A stretch of 64,000 bases of DNA, taken from positions 186,001 through 250,000 of the forward strand of contig JACKMP010000002.1 of the NCBI GenBank assembly GCA_024235315.1. The letters run 5' to 3'. Origin of the DNA: Chromatiaceae bacterium. GTDB lineage: Bacteria; Pseudomonadota; Gammaproteobacteria; Chromatiales; Chromatiaceae. How positions within the stretch are numbered: position 1 is the stretch's first letter; each line of letters starts with the position of its first letter. The notes under the pieces are model-generated. The model did not search any database, was not told where the DNA came from, and saw only the letters and a list, made by a program, of their open reading frames with translations. A program made the translations under genes and the position numbers. Shown here in pieces: positions 35,174-44,764 of this stretch.

Positions 35174-36445
35174 ATGGACATCAAAGACGCAAAGATCGCT
35201 GTGATCGGCCTTGGCTATGTCGGCCTGCCTCTCGCGGTCGAGTTCGCCAAGAAGTTTCCCGTGGTTGGCTACGATATCAGCGCCCCGCGCATTAAAGAAT
35301 TGCGGCAGGGTAAGGACAGTTCTTTAGAGGTGGAGCCCGAAGAACTCGCCGCCGTTTCCATGGCGTTTACCGAACAACTGGACGATTTGCGCGACTGCAA
35401 CGTGTATATCGTCACCGTGCCGACACCGATCGATGAGTACAAGAGTCCGGACCTGCGCCCGCTGATCTCGGCCAGTCGTGCGGTCGGCCAGGTAATCGGC
35501 AAAGGTGACGTGGTCATCTACGAGTCCACCGTGTATCCCGGCGCCACAGAGGAAGACTGCATCCCGGTGATCGAAAACGCGTCGGGACTGGTGTTCAACA
35601 AGGATTTCTTCGCGGGATACAGCCCCGAACGTATCAACCCGGGCGACAAAGAGCACCGGGTCACCACGATCAAAAAGGTCACCTCCGGGTCGACACCCGA
35701 GATCGCGGATTTCGTCGACGCATTATACGCCAGCATCATCGTTGCAGGGACCCACAAGGCCAGCAGCATCAAGGTGGCAGAAGCGGCGAAGGTCATCGAG
35801 AACACGCAGCGCGACGTCAACATTGCGCTGGTCAACGAACTTTCGCTGATCTTCGGCAAGATGAACATCGATACCGAGGAGGTGCTCAAGGCCGCGGGCA
35901 CCAAGTGGAACTTCCTGCCGTTCCGGCCTGGCCTGGTCGGTGGACACTGCATCGGCGTGGACCCCTACTACCTGACCCACAAGGCACAGGCGATCGGTTA
36001 CCACCCGGCGATGATCCTCGCCGGTCGGCGGATCAATGACGGCATGGGATCACACGTTGCCGGCAGCGTGGTCAAACTGATGCTCAAGCGCGGTCTCAAG
36101 GTCAACGGCGGACGCGTGCTCATCATGGGCCTCACGTTCAAGGAAAACTGCCCGGACCTGCGAAATACCCGCGTCACTGACATCATCGACGAACTCAAGA
36201 GCTACGGCATGCAGGTCGATATCTGGGACCCCTGGGTCAGCGTGTCCGAGGCCGAGCATGAATACGGCATCACCCCGATCGCAGCCCCACAGGACGGCTC
36301 CTACCAGGCCGTGGTTCTGGCCGTTGCCCACCGTCAGTTCGTGGAACTCGGGCTGGAAAATATCCGTAAGCTGGGGACACCCGACTCGGTGTTGTTCGAT
36401 GTGAAATACCTGTTCCCCGCGGCGGCGACGGACGGACGGCTCTAG
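35174..36445 (+). CDS. UDP-sugar 6-dehydrogenase (TviB/WbpA type, UDP-GlcNAc dehydrogenase)
   Basis: 424 aa from the ATG at 35174. N-terminal Rossmann fold (IAVIGLGYVGLPLAVEFAKK), the TVPTPIDEYKSPDL block, the central helix domain and catalytic Cys259 in GGHCIGVDPYYL. The sequence is closest to the TviB/WbpA/VipA group, which oxidises UDP-GlcNAc (or UDP-GalNAc) to the uronic acid for capsule or O-antigen. It is divergent from the sugar transferase and followed by an epimerase. Confidence 0.92.
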   Translation: MDIKDAKIAVIGLGYVGLPLAVEFAKKFPVVGYDISAPRIKELRQGKDSSLEVEPEELAAVSMAFTEQLDDLRDCNVYIVTVPTPIDEYKSPDLRPLISASRAVGQVIGKGDVVIYESTVYPGATEEDCIPVIENASGLVFNKDFFAGYSPERINPGDKEHRVTTIKKVTSGSTPEIADFVDALYASIIVAGTHKASSIKVAEAAKVIENTQRDVNIALVNELSLIFGKMNIDTEEVLKAAGTKWNFLPFRPGLVGGHCIGVDPYYLTHKAQAIGYHPAMILAGRRINDGMGSHVAGSVVKLMLKRGLKVNGGRVLIMGLTFKENCPDLRNTRVTDIIDELKSYGMQVDIWDPWVSVSEAEHEYGITPIAAPQDGSYQAVVLAVAHRQFVELGLENIRKLGTPDSVLFDVKYLFPAAATDGRL

Positions 36446-36501
36446 TTACCATGGCTGTCAGCCGCCACAAATCGTGAAACAGCTGCCGGCCATGGCCTTT
36501 T

Positions 36502-36531
36502 CCCCCTCTCCTTACGCCCTCCCAGAGGGGG
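36502..36531 (+). repeat. Long stem-loop between dehydrogenase and epimerase genes
   Basis: CCCCCTCT (36502-36509) pairs perfectly with AGAGGGGG (36524-36531) around a 14-nt loop. A second small hairpin, CTCGC-TTT-GCGAG, follows at 36545-36557. No U tract is present, so a dispersed intergenic repeat or message-processing structure is likelier than a strong terminator. Confidence 0.5.
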
Positions 36532-36588
36532 CGAGGAACGCAGACTCGCTTTGCGAGATTCACGTTAAGCAGATACAGGAATAATCTC

Positions 36589-37596
36589 ATGCGCGTATTG
36601 ATCACCGGGAGCGCAGGCTTCATCGGCTCGGCACTGTCGCTGCGCCTGCTCGAGCGCGGCGACGAAGTCATCGGTGTGGACTGTCTCGACCCTTACTATG
36701 ACGTCACGCTGAAAGAGGCACGCCTGGCCCGCACCCGCGACCACGCCAGCTACACCGACGTGCGTGCGCGCATCGAGGATCGTGCCGCAATGACCGAAAC
36801 CTTCGCGCGCTACCAGCCGCAGCGCGTGATCAACCTCGCGGCACAGGCCGGCGTGCGGTATTCGATCGAAAACCCGGACGCCTATGTCGACAGTAACCTG
36901 GTCGGTTTCGGGAACATCCTGCAGGGCTGCCGCAACCACGGCGTCGAACACCTCGTGTATGCCTCGTCGAGTTCGGTCTACGGCTCGAACACCAACATGC
37001 CGTTCTCGGTGCACGACAACGTCGACCACCCGGTCAGCCTGTATGCCGCGACCAAGAAGGCCAACGAACTGATGGCGCATACCTACAGCCATCTTTACAA
37101 CATTCCGACCACCGGGCTGCGGTTCTTCACCGTGTACGGTCCCTGGGGCCGGCCGGACATGGCACTGTTCAAGTTCACCAAGGCAATCCTCGCCGATGAA
37201 CCCATCCCGGTGTTCAACTATGGCAAGCACCGCCGCGATTTCACCTATATCGACGACATCGTCGAGGGCGTGATCCGGGTGCTCGACCAGCCGGCCCAAC
37301 CAAACCCGGAATGGAACGGCGACGAGCCCGACTCGGCGACCAGCCGTGCCCCCTACCGCCTGTACAACATCGGAAACAACAATCCGGTCGAACTGATGCA
37401 CTACATAGAGACGCTGGAGAAGTGCCTTGGCAAGACGGCGGAAAAAGACCTGTTGCCGTTGCAGCCGGGCGACGTGCCCGACACTTACGCCAACGTCGAC
37501 GACCTGGTCGCCGATCTCGGGTACAAGCCGGCCACCTCGGTCGAGGATGGCGTCGCCAACTTCGTCGACTGGTACCGCGCGTACTACAAGGTCTGA
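36589..37596 (+). CDS. NAD-dependent epimerase, UDP-glucuronate 4-epimerase-like
   Basis: 335 aa; ATG with AGGA upstream. Extended SDR: glycine motif GSAGFIG, ASSSSVYG, and catalytic Tyr152/Lys156 in YAATK. The stretch MALFKFTKAILADEPIPVFN followed by GKHRRDFTYIDDIVEG is typical of UDP-glucuronate (or related uronate) 4-epimerases. After the UDP-sugar dehydrogenase it would supply the epimerised uronic acid for the polysaccharide. Confidence 0.9.
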   Translation: MRVLITGSAGFIGSALSLRLLERGDEVIGVDCLDPYYDVTLKEARLARTRDHASYTDVRARIEDRAAMTETFARYQPQRVINLAAQAGVRYSIENPDAYVDSNLVGFGNILQGCRNHGVEHLVYASSSSVYGSNTNMPFSVHDNVDHPVSLYAATKKANELMAHTYSHLYNIPTTGLRFFTVYGPWGRPDMALFKFTKAILADEPIPVFNYGKHRRDFTYIDDIVEGVIRVLDQPAQPNPEWNGDEPDSATSRAPYRLYNIGNNNPVELMHYIETLEKCLGKTAEKDLLPLQPGDVPDTYANVDDLVADLGYKPATSVEDGVANFVDWYRAYYKV

Positions 37597-37633
37597 AAAG
37601 GCGGACTCCCCTGCATCCCCAGGCCTTCCCTGC

Positions 37634-37653
37634 CGCGGCGGACGACCGCCGCG
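37634..37653. terminator. GC-rich hairpin in the convergent epimerase/thrC gap
   Basis: CGCGGCGG-ACGA-CCGCCGCG is a perfect eight-pair stem with a 4-nt loop, directly against the thrC stop and 38 bases past the epimerase stop. No U tract is present on either strand. It may serve as a bidirectional pause/termination or 3'-end structure. Confidence 0.5.
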
Positions 37654-39126
37654 TCAGATAAACGCCAGCACTTCGCGCTCGATATCCTGTTTGTCTATCA
37701 CGGTACTCTGCGCCACCGGCCTGTCGAACAGGGCCTCGATCATCGGCGGAATGGGCGTGTTGGCGGCAGCGGAAATGGATTTCAGGGCGTCAATATCCTG
37801 GCTGTCGGTCTCACCGGTCAGTGCGTGCGCAATGGTTGGTGAGAACTTGGTCCATTCTGCTGTGGAATACAGGATGCCCGGTAGCGGCTTGTCACGGCAG
37901 CTGACGTGGGCCTTGAAGCAGGTCGCCGTGTGCGGATCCATCAGGTAGCCGTGGTTGCGGAAGGTCTCGCCGATGTAGACCTCGACCTCGGCGTCTTCGG
38001 CGTAGTCTGCGGCGAACACTGCCTGCAGCGATGCCAGCTCCTCGCCGGTCAGCCTGTACACCCGGTTTTCGTCCAGTTCAGCCATCAGCTCGCGCGTGCG
38101 CTGCGCGCCGAACAGATCGAAGAGCACGCGCTCGACGTTCGATGATTTGAGGATGTCCATGGCCGGCGAGCTGGTAGCGATCACCTTGCGGCCACGCATG
38201 TCATAGACGCCAGTGCGGATCAGCCCGGTCAGCACGTTGTTGCTGTTCGAGGAGATCAGTATCTTTTCCACGGGCAGACCCATTTTCATGGCGTAGTAAC
38301 CGCCGAGCGCATTGCCGAAGTTACCGCTGGGCACATTCAGGTACACCTTGTCGCCGATTGCGATCGCGCCCTGGCGCACCAGCTCAAGATAGCTGTGGAT
38401 GTGGTAAATCTGCTGAAAGATGATGCGGCCGAAGTTGACCGAGTTGGCAGCGGACAAATGGGTGTGTCGCTCGCGCAGCGCGGCCTGGAATGAATCTGAG
38501 GACAACAGGGACTTGAGCGCAGACTGTGCATCGTCGAAGTCGCCGTGGATACCGATCACCTTCAGGTTCGCCGCGTCCTCTGTCACCATCTGCAGGCGCT
38601 GCACATCGGAGGTCCCACCATCGGGATACAGGCAGGCAACCTTGACGTTGGCCCGGCCCTTGAATGTCTCCAGGGTCGCCGGCCCGGTATCACCGCTGGT
38701 CGCCGCAAGGATCAGGTAGTGCTCGTCGCGCTCCTGGGCCAGGCTGGATAGGATCAGGCCAAACGGTTGCAGCGCCATGTCCTTGAAGGCCCGGGTCGGC
38801 CCGTGGTACAGCTCGGCGACGAACAGGTCGTCACGTACCCGAACCACGGGCACCGGATGTGCCGGGTCATCGAAGCCATCGTACAGGTCCAGAGCGCGGT
38901 CGATCACCGCCTGGTCGATATCCAGCTCGAAAGCAGCGAGTACCGCACGTGCCAGCGTCTTGTAATCGCTGTCCAGGTGCGCACGCAGGAAAGATACGCC
39001 AAGCGCAGGCAGAGCTTCGGGTACGTAGATGCCGCCGAACGACGACATCGGGCCGAGAATTGCCTGGGAAAAACTGACAGACGACGGACGGCGGCCGTCG
39101 TTGCCACGGGTTTCAATGAAGTTCAT
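37654..39126 (-). CDS. thrC: Threonine synthase
   Basis: 490 aa from the ATG at 39126. PLP-lysine Lys115 in HGPTRAFKDMALQ, the substrate/PLP block ATSGDTGPAT and SANSVNFGRI. The length is that of the longer bacterial/fungal-type ThrC. It converts O-phosphohomoserine to threonine. It is the last gene of the alaC-hom-rpfE-like-thrC run and converges with the epimerase gene. Confidence 0.97.
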   Translation of the reverse strand: MNFIETRGNDGRRPSSVSFSQAILGPMSSFGGIYVPEALPALGVSFLRAHLDSDYKTLARAVLAAFELDIDQAVIDRALDLYDGFDDPAHPVPVVRVRDDLFVAELYHGPTRAFKDMALQPFGLILSSLAQERDEHYLILAATSGDTGPATLETFKGRANVKVACLYPDGGTSDVQRLQMVTEDAANLKVIGIHGDFDDAQSALKSLLSSDSFQAALRERHTHLSAANSVNFGRIIFQQIYHIHSYLELVRQGAIAIGDKVYLNVPSGNFGNALGGYYAMKMGLPVEKILISSNSNNVLTGLIRTGVYDMRGRKVIATSSPAMDILKSSNVERVLFDLFGAQRTRELMAELDENRVYRLTGEELASLQAVFAADYAEDAEVEVYIGETFRNHGYLMDPHTATCFKAHVSCRDKPLPGILYSTAEWTKFSPTIAHALTGETDSQDIDALKSISAAANTPIPPMIEALFDRPVAQSTVIDKQDIEREVLAFI

Positions 39127-39159
39127 GGTGCGTGCTGCATGGGTCAACGAAGCAGACGA

Positions 39160-40155
39160 TTATAAACCTTTGTCGCCTTGTAGGCCGCCCGGCACGCCGG
39201 GATTCGCATCCAGGCAATCGAACAGCGGGCGTTTCCTGCGCCACCAGCGCCGGGCCGAACCCGAGCGCCAGCGGTACACGGTCCCGTTTCCGGGATGGAC
39301 GTACAGCGCCTCGCAGTCCTCCAGCAGGCCGGTCAGGCGCTGCTCGAGCCCGGCGAGTGCCTGCAGCCAGGCACTAGGGTCGGCGCGCATCACCGCTCTG
39401 GCCGGCGCACGCTCGACGATCAATTCATCACCACCCACCCCAGGACACAACGCGAGCAGCCCGCGCGACAGCGCGCAGTCTCCAACCAGCCGGGTGAGCG
39501 GGACCTGCCTCCCCGGCGGCAGGGTGCCTCCGCCACTGAACCACAGGCCACCCAGCGTGGACCGCCCCCGGGACTCGCGTTTGCGGTTGAGGCCCAGCGA
39601 ATGACACAGCATCTGGGTTTCGTTGAGCAGGCCACGCCACCGGCGCTGGTCCTCGCCGCCGGGCAGAAAGCGGTCAAGATCACGCCCGATCACCGCCGAC
39701 AACGGCTGGGTCAGGATCGATGGCGCCCGATCGCAGGACAGGTAGACACGTCCGGCGGGACTGCCACGCAGACGCAAACCCTCGTCTTTGAAATGGTCGT
39801 TGAAGGCAGCCACCAGCTGCGCGATTTCGTCGGAATCGAGCGGATCATCGTCGAGGTCGAACGCCAGCAGGCGGTCCCTGTCAGGAAGCAGCTGCAGGGG
39901 ATCGGCATGCAGCAGGAACTGCTGCTCCGCCTCCCCGGTGTCGGCCAGGAAACAGACCGCCGCAGTGGGAAGATCGGCACCCGCCAGCGTCTCTATACCG
40001 AACAGCTCGAACAGACCACTGGCGTAGCCGACAGGTTCGATGAGTCGGTCGGCACGGGCGAGCAGCATCTCCAGGCGCGGCAACGCAGGTTGTTCTTCGT
40101 GCTCGAACCCGTGCATGGGGCCAAGCAGACCGGGCACGAACAGGTGGCGGATCAA
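39160..40155 (-). CDS. RpfE-like conserved protein (cofactor-independent phosphoglycerate mutase-related)
   Basis: 331 aa from a TTG at 40155, four bases after the hom stop. Segments LLNETQMLCHSLGLNRKRES, RSTLGGLWFSGGGTLP and HADPLQLLPDRDRLL match what I recall of the RpfE-type family, which is often placed between hom/thrC and recJ in beta- and gammaproteobacteria. Distantly related to phosphoglycerate mutase-like proteins, but no catalytic metal site is evident. Its steady position in a threonine operon suggests a link to that pathway; function unknown. Confidence 0.7.
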   Translation of the reverse strand: MIRHLFVPGLLGPMHGFEHEEQPALPRLEMLLARADRLIEPVGYASGLFELFGIETLAGADLPTAAVCFLADTGEAEQQFLLHADPLQLLPDRDRLLAFDLDDDPLDSDEIAQLVAAFNDHFKDEGLRLRGSPAGRVYLSCDRAPSILTQPLSAVIGRDLDRFLPGGEDQRRWRGLLNETQMLCHSLGLNRKRESRGRSTLGGLWFSGGGTLPPGRQVPLTRLVGDCALSRGLLALCPGVGGDELIVERAPARAVMRADPSAWLQALAGLEQRLTGLLEDCEALYVHPGNGTVYRWRSGSARRWWRRKRPLFDCLDANPGVPGGLQGDKGL

Positions 40156-40159
40156 ACCG

Positions 40160-41470
<1,311 letters not shown>

Positions 41471-41517
41471 GATACTCTCCCTTCGTGCTCTTTCAGCGGT
41501 AACAGAACTGCCCGACG

Positions 41518-42729
41518 TCAGCCGGCCACGGTGACCACGCCGTCGCGGCGAAACATCTCTTTGATCCCGCGAATCGCCTGACGGGTGCGGTGCTCGTTTT
41601 CGATCAGTCCGAAGCGCACATGGTCGTCACCGTACGAGCCGAAACCGATGCCGGGCGACACCGCCACCTTCGCATCGCGCAGCAGCTTCTTGGAGAACTC
41701 CAGCGAACCCATCTGCTTGTATGGCTCGGGGATCGGCGCCCAGACGAACATTGTCGCCCTGGGCTTCTTCACTTTCCAGCCCATCGCGTTGAGGCCGTCG
41801 CACAACACGTCGCGGCGACTCTGGTACATCTCGCGGATCTCGACCACGCAATCCTGCGGTCCCTCCAGTGCGGCGATGGCAGCCACCTGGATCGGCGTGA
41901 ACATACCGTAGTCCAGGTAAGATTTGATCTTCGCCAATGCGGCGACCAGGGTCCTGTTGCCAACCATGAAGCCGACCCGCCAACCCGGCATGTTGTAGGT
42001 CTTGGACAGGGAATAGAACTCGACCGCGATCTCGTCCGCACCACGCACCTGCAGGATGGATGGTGCCTTGTAGCCGTCGAAGGCAATGGCCGCATAGGCG
42101 AGATCATGGATCACCCAGATATTGTTCGCACGGGCGATCTCGATCACACGTTCGAAGAACTCCAGGTCCACGCACTCCGCGGTCGGATTGCCGGGGAAGT
42201 TGACCACCAGCATCTTCGGGCGTGGCCACGACTCGTCGATTGCCTTGTGCAGCTCCTCGAAGAAATCGTGTTCAGGCGTCATCGGCACGTGGCGCACGTC
42301 GGCACCGGCGATGATGAAGCCATAGGGATGGATCGGATAAGCCGGATTCGGCACCAGCACCGAGTCGCCGGGTCCCATGCAGGCCAGCGCCAGGTGTGCC
42401 AGACCTTCTTTCGACCCAATGGTGACGATGGCCTGGGTCTCCGGGTCCAGGACGACGTCGAACTGATCCTTGTACCAGTTGCAGATGGCACGGCGCAGGC
42501 GCGGAATACCACGTGACACCGAATAGCGATGGGTGTCCTCCCGTTGCGCCGCCTCGACCAGCTTGTCGACGATATGGCGCGGAGTCGGCTGGTCCGGGTT
42601 GCCCATGCCGAAATCGATGATATCTTCGCCGCGCGCTCGCGCAGCCGCCTTCAACTCGTTCACAATGGCGAACACGTAGGGCGGCAAGCGTTTGATTCTG
42701 GAGAAATCTTCCATTTCGGGCGACGACAC
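41518..42729 (-). CDS. alaC: Alanine transaminase AlaC (YfdZ)
   Basis: 403 aa from a GTG at 42729; an ATG five codons inside is an alternative. Class I aminotransferase: MGNPDQPTP, SKEGLAHLALACMGPGD, NFPGNPTAE and PLP-lysine Lys243 in SLSKTYNMPGWRVGF. It matches AlaC, which transfers amino groups between glutamate and pyruvate. First gene of the run that continues to hom after 47 bases. Confidence 0.94.
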   Translation of the reverse strand: MSSPEMEDFSRIKRLPPYVFAIVNELKAAARARGEDIIDFGMGNPDQPTPRHIVDKLVEAAQREDTHRYSVSRGIPRLRRAICNWYKDQFDVVLDPETQAIVTIGSKEGLAHLALACMGPGDSVLVPNPAYPIHPYGFIIAGADVRHVPMTPEHDFFEELHKAIDESWPRPKMLVVNFPGNPTAECVDLEFFERVIEIARANNIWVIHDLAYAAIAFDGYKAPSILQVRGADEIAVEFYSLSKTYNMPGWRVGFMVGNRTLVAALAKIKSYLDYGMFTPIQVAAIAALEGPQDCVVEIREMYQSRRDVLCDGLNAMGWKVKKPRATMFVWAPIPEPYKQMGSLEFSKKLLRDAKVAVSPGIGFGSYGDDHVRFGLIENEHRTRQAIRGIKEMFRRDGVVTVAG

Positions 42730-42773
42730 GGGACAACCTCGGCTGCGGATTGGGATACGAATGCAAGCCGCGT

Positions 42774-42803
42774 ACGCTACATGAACGCCAAATAAAATGT
42801 CAA
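42774..42803 (-). promoter_or_regulatory. Candidate promoter of alaC-hom-thrC
   Basis: On the minus strand a perfect TTGACA (42803-42798) is followed after 18 bases by a weak TAGCGT (42779-42774), 45 bases before the alaC start and inside a short AT-rich patch. The good -35 supports it; the -10 is poor. Confidence 0.4.
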
Positions 42804-42872
42804 TAAAATTAACCGATTAGACCATTGTTGCAGGCCTTTTCGCGTGCCGCCGAAAAGGCGGGGGAGTTGCCC

Positions 42873-43259
42873 ATGAAGATGGCCCTCGACGGCGCTTCCG
42901 GCGTCAATACAATCGCCTCCTACACACCCGGCCGTGTGGAGATCCAGGGCAGGTCATTCACCGCCAGTCTGATCGTGCTACCCGACCGGCTGCTGACCGA
43001 CTGGGCGCCAAAGACCGCCGCCGAGCTTGACGCCATCCACCTCGAAACGATTACGGACACGCAGCCGGAGGTCGTGATTCTCGGCACCGGCGAGACCCAG
43101 GTATTCCCCGATCCGGCGATCCTCGCACCGCTGATGCGCAACGGTATCGGATTCGAGCTCATGAGCAATGCCGCTGCCTGCCGCACTTACAATGTACTGC
43201 TGGCCGAAGGCCGACGCGCGGCACTGGGGCTGCTGTTCGATGGCAGCGGGAAGTCGTGA
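42873..43259 (+). CDS. Mth938-like domain protein (NDUFAF3/DUF498 family)
   Basis: 128 aa from the ATG at 42873, which has GGGGGAG six bases upstream. Mth938 fold: VNTIASYTPGRVEIQGRSF, EVVILGTGETQVFPDP, FELMSNAAACRTYNVLLAEG and RRAALGLLF. The human relative NDUFAF3 assists complex I assembly; bacterial members are uncharacterised but common. It is separated from the ATPase operon by 144 bases, which include a perfect 12-bp palindrome (CCGCCATGGCGG). Confidence 0.88.
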   Translation: MKMALDGASGVNTIASYTPGRVEIQGRSFTASLIVLPDRLLTDWAPKTAAELDAIHLETITDTQPEVVILGTGETQVFPDPAILAPLMRNGIGFELMSNAAACRTYNVLLAEGRRAALGLLFDGSGKS

Positions 43260-43359
43260 GCGAGTCACATTGCCGCCATGGCGGGGTGCACCAACCACCT
43301 ATGACGCAGGTCAACAAAGGCAGGCTCTGCAAAGCATCCGGGTGGCACGTGGACTTAGA

Positions 43360-43419
43360 ATGGATTTCAATGAACTGCCGCAATACAACGAGCCCACACG
43401 ACCATGGATGACGCACTGA
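43360..43419 (+). other. Possible 19-aa leader ORF overlapping the ATPase operon start
   Basis: An ATG at 43360 opens a 19-codon frame (MDFNELPQYNEPTRPW...) that ends at a TGA (43417-43419), 16 bases inside the first ATPase gene in another frame. That gene lacks a Shine-Dalgarno, so reinitiation from this ORF is possible. The leader ORF also has no strong ribosome-binding site, and a TAGAAT -10-like hexamer overlaps its start. Low confidence. Confidence 0.25.
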
Positions 43420-43733
43420 AACGCCTGCTGACCGCGGAGAGCACCGCCAGCGAGCTGGTCGAAAAAGCACAAAAGGACAGCGAGCGCCTGATCCAGTCAG
43501 CGCTGCACGACGCCCAGCAGCAGGAGGAACGCTTCCAGGCCCGGGTTCCCGAGCTGCACGCCGCGTTCCTGGAAAAAACCGATCAGCGGGCCAACCAGAC
43601 GGTGGCGGAGATGGAGCGCCGCTTCGAGGAACGACTGGTACAGCTGCGCGATGCGGCCGAGGCCCGCGAAGACATTGCACTGGAGGCGGCGTTTCGCGAA
43701 TTGCTCGGCGATGGCGGTGCGGGCACACCGTGA
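43404..43733 (+). CDS. V/A-type ATPase peripheral stalk subunit G/H-like
   Basis: 109 aa, almost wholly charged alpha-helix with heptad features (LVEKAQKDSERLIQSALHDA, AEMERRFEERLVQLRDAAEA). The size, coiled-coil form and first position before subunit C fit the G/H-type stator subunit that pairs with subunit E. Its TGA overlaps the GTG start of subunit C. Sequence identity in such coiled coils is weak, so the call rests largely on context. Confidence 0.75.
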   Translation: MDDALKRLLTAESTASELVEKAQKDSERLIQSALHDAQQQEERFQARVPELHAAFLEKTDQRANQTVAEMERRFEERLVQLRDAAEAREDIALEAAFRELLGDGGAGTP

Positions 43734-44764
43734 GCAGACTGACCGACCAGGCCTACCTGCGTACCCGCCTGGCCATCATGAGCGCCAACCTGATGGGCAG
43801 AGAAAGGCTCGACGCCCTCGCCGCCCTGCCACTTGATGAGCTGGAGAAAGCCAGCGGCCTGGATGCGATGAACGCACCCAACCAGGGGGCCCGGCTGGCG
43901 GCCTTCGAGCGCGCGCTCACCCAGACCTGGCTGGACGAACTGAGTGCGCTGCTGCGGCCGCTCGGTGGCCCGGCGCGGCGTCTGCTGATGCAATGGGCGA
44001 GCCGTTATGAGTTACTCAATATCAAGGCCCTGGTGCGCGGCAAGATCGGCCAGCTGCCAAACGAGGAGATTGAGCGCAGCCTGTTCAGGCTGCCCGGATT
44101 CCTCAGTCTGAATCACGACGACCTGCTTAACACCGACAGCGTGCCGGAGCTGCTGCGCCACCTGCAGAAAACGCGCTATCAGCGCATTGCGACACAGGCG
44201 CTGCGCCGCTACGAGGAAAAGCCCGACCCTTTCCTGCTCGACGCCACGCTCGACCAGCAGTTCTACGGTGAGCTGATCGACCGCGCCCGACAGCTCGACA
44301 GCACCGACCGCGACGAGATACTCAACCTGATCGGTCGCATCGTCGACCGTCACAATCTGGTCTGGAGCCTGCGTTACCGCTACAACTACGGCCTGCAACC
44401 CAGCGAAGTGCTTTACCTGGCGATCGACGGTGGCCGGGTGCTGAATCGCGGCGTGCTGCAGCAGATCCTCAATGCCGACACCCTTTCGGAGGCCCTGAAG
44501 CACCTGCCGGACAGCATGGCGGGGCAGCGCGAGATGCCACAGCAGATCACGCTGGTCGAGGCCACGCTGCGCAGCGATCTGCTGCTGTATGCCAGACGCG
44601 CCATGCGGATCAGCCCCTCTGTGCTGACCAGCGTGTTGGCCTACCTGGTGATCCGTCACAGTGAAATCACGGCGCTCTATGCGATCGCCCATGCACGTAT
44701 TCACGGACTCGACGGTCAGCTGCTCAAAGAGGCACTCGACCCCTTGCACGAGGCGGCTGCCTGA
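43730..44764 (+). CDS. ntpC: V/A-type ATPase subunit C (AC39-type)
   Basis: 344 aa from a GTG at 43730. All-helical AC39/subunit C-d pattern with YLRTRLAIMSANLMGRERLD at the N-terminus, the NIKALVRGKI motif and FYGELIDRARQLDSTDRDEI in the second half. It forms the funnel joining the central stalk to the membrane ring. It overlaps both the preceding stalk gene and the following subunit I gene (TGATG). Confidence 0.88.
   Translation: MSRLTDQAYLRTRLAIMSANLMGRERLDALAALPLDELEKASGLDAMNAPNQGARLAAFERALTQTWLDELSALLRPLGGPARRLLMQWASRYELLNIKALVRGKIGQLPNEEIERSLFRLPGFLSLNHDDLLNTDSVPELLRHLQKTRYQRIATQALRRYEEKPDPFLLDATLDQQFYGELIDRARQLDSTDRDEILNLIGRIVDRHNLVWSLRYRYNYGLQPSEVLYLAIDGGRVLNRGVLQQILNADTLSEALKHLPDSMAGQREMPQQITLVEATLRSDLLLYARRAMRISPSVLTSVLAYLVIRHSEITALYAIAHARIHGLDGQLLKEALDPLHEAAA

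Noticed and set aside
43343..43361. TGGCACG, like a sigma54 -24 box, before the ATPase operon
   Set aside because: The base pair at -12 is not GC at the required spacing (CTTAG instead of TTGCW), and sigma54 sites do not tolerate this.
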